Shown here in pieces: positions 63,437 through 64,000 of a DNA stretch of 64,000 nt. The DNA is from an uncultured Rhizobiaceae group bacterium (GTDB taxonomy: Bacteria > Pseudomonadota > Alphaproteobacteria > Rhizobiales > Rhizobiaceae), in the NCBI GenBank assembly GCA_937958815.1, contig CALGMR010000013.1, forward strand, positions 1-64,000. Reading direction: 5' to 3'. Positions within the stretch are counted from its first letter, which is position 1, and the number at the start of each line of letters is the position of its first letter. The notes under the pieces are model-generated. The model did no database searches. It worked only from the letters and a program-made list of their open reading frames with translations, and was not told where the DNA came from. The translations under genes and the position numbers were made by a program.

Positions 63437-64000
63437 TTAGAATTTCCAGTTCTTGGCTTCTTCCAGCAGAAAGTCGCGAAACGCGCCCAAGCGCGCTGAA
63501 TTCCTCAACTCAGCTGAATAAGCGAAGTAGGTGTCAAAACTCGGCACGTCCACATCGGTCATAACTCTGACCAAACCAACATCATCTTCAACACAATAAT
63601 CTGGCAACAGAGCTATACCTGCGCCCCTTTGAACCGCTCGCTTAATGGCAAGAATGGAACTGATTTTCATGACTGGGTTACGCGCTTTGCCCGGAGGCAT
63701 GCCAGCGGTCAGCATCCAATTTACATCAGCAAGATAACCCGGAGTTTCATCGCCCCAAACAACAATGCGATGATCGTCGAGATCGTCCAGAGAGCTCGGT
63801 TTGCCAAATCGATCAATATACGATTGCGCAGCAAACACGTGGAAATGCACAGTGAACAATTTGCGCTGAATAATGTCTGGTTGTTGGGGTTGGCGAAGGC
63901 GAATGGCGCAATCTGCTTCACGCATACCCAAATCCAGTTCGGTGTTGTTCAACAACAATTCAACTTGAATTTCCGGGCACAGGTCGATGAATTTGTGCAT
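63437..64000 (-). CDS. LysR-family regulator, C-terminal part (start outside window)
   Basis: The visible 187 residues are the LysR substrate-binding domain: NNTELDLGMREADCAIRLRQ, then DIIQRKLFTVHFHVFAAQSY and SILAIKRAVQRGAGIALLPD. The helix-turn-helix would lie beyond the right edge. The Met at the window edge is probably internal. The signature resembles the group with the pattern DLGMREAD...QPD common in rhizobia. Confidence 0.85.
   Translation of the reverse strand: MHKFIDLCPEIQVELLLNNTELDLGMREADCAIRLRQPQQPDIIQRKLFTVHFHVFAAQSYIDRFGKPSSLDDLDDHRIVVWGDETPGYLADVNWMLTAGMPPGKARNPVMKISSILAIKRAVQRGAGIALLPDYCVEDDVGLVRVMTDVDVPSFDTYFAYSAELRNSARLGAFRDFLLEEAKNWKF

Noticed and set aside
63382-63564. 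Plus-strand frame with AGGAGA before ATG at 63382
   Set aside because: The ribosome site is good, but the frame runs into the opposite-strand LysR gene for over 120 bp, and the peptide shows no family feature. It could be a short peptide only if a stop existed earlier.

Overview
The window is chromosomal DNA of an alphaproteobacterium, most likely a marine member of the Hyphomicrobiales (Rhizobiales). Pointers are the fused trpE(G) anthranilate synthase preceded by a rhizobial-type trpL leader peptide ending in WWWAR, the lgt-midA-pgeF and rplY-pth-ychF clusters, an ilvE-petP-petR-kinase block, and base composition close to balanced. The genus cannot be fixed from the sequence alone. I see no rRNA, tRNA, CRISPR array, insertion sequence or phage.

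Region 1 (1-9934) is a surface-protein export locus. It has the 3' end of a very large cadherin/Ig-repeat protein, a TolC-like outer-membrane lipoprotein, a small periplasmic HlyD-like adaptor, a second HlyD-like adaptor with a cytoplasmic N-terminal domain, and a fusion of a PqqD-like domain, an M50 membrane metalloprotease and a HlyD-like domain. No ABC transporter is present. Region 2 (10079-16651) is a tight five-gene operon: a coiled-coil protein, an unknown protein, an AAA+ ATPase, a DUF6638-like protein and a DUF2333-like membrane protein. These two regions are the best candidates for undescribed systems.

Region 3 (about 16660-24560) has a multi-hairpin RNA candidate, the leaderless trpL attenuator, trpE(G) with an overlapping old yellow enzyme and a CHMI-like isomerase, the cytochrome bc1 operon petABC with inverted repeats around it, and apt. 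Region 4 (24557-31719) has two MaoC hotdog proteins, a P450, an M20 amidohydrolase, an AlkD-like HEAT protein and ychF-pth-rplY. Region 5 (31973-34682) is a signalling patch lying between rplY and prs: a PAS protein, a LuxR-type solo, a small hypothetical and a catalytically degenerate EAL protein.

Region 6 (34780-42000) holds prs, an M24-fold protein lacking the metal ligands, pgeF, an EamA transporter, midA, lgt and a secreted delta-class carbonic anhydrase. Region 7 (42037-55000) is mixed metabolism: a CaiB-type CoA transferase, ubiK, a YbjN-type protein, proC, csaA, a divergent SDR/LysR pair, a HAD phosphatase, a haloalkane dehalogenase, csp, EamA, VOC, AraC, arsC-aqpS, a secreted SH3 plus VHL-beta protein and a TPR protein. 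Region 8 (55000-64000) has an MBL hydrolase, a Gly-rich membrane protein, ilvE, petP-petR-histidine kinase, a DUF1499 protein, a 50-residue membrane peptide, a GST, aspartate aminotransferase, a gene-poor structured stretch and the 3' part of a LysR regulator. PetP/PetR homologues control cytochrome bc1 genes in Rhodobacter, so the two-component genes here may act on petABC about 34 kb away.
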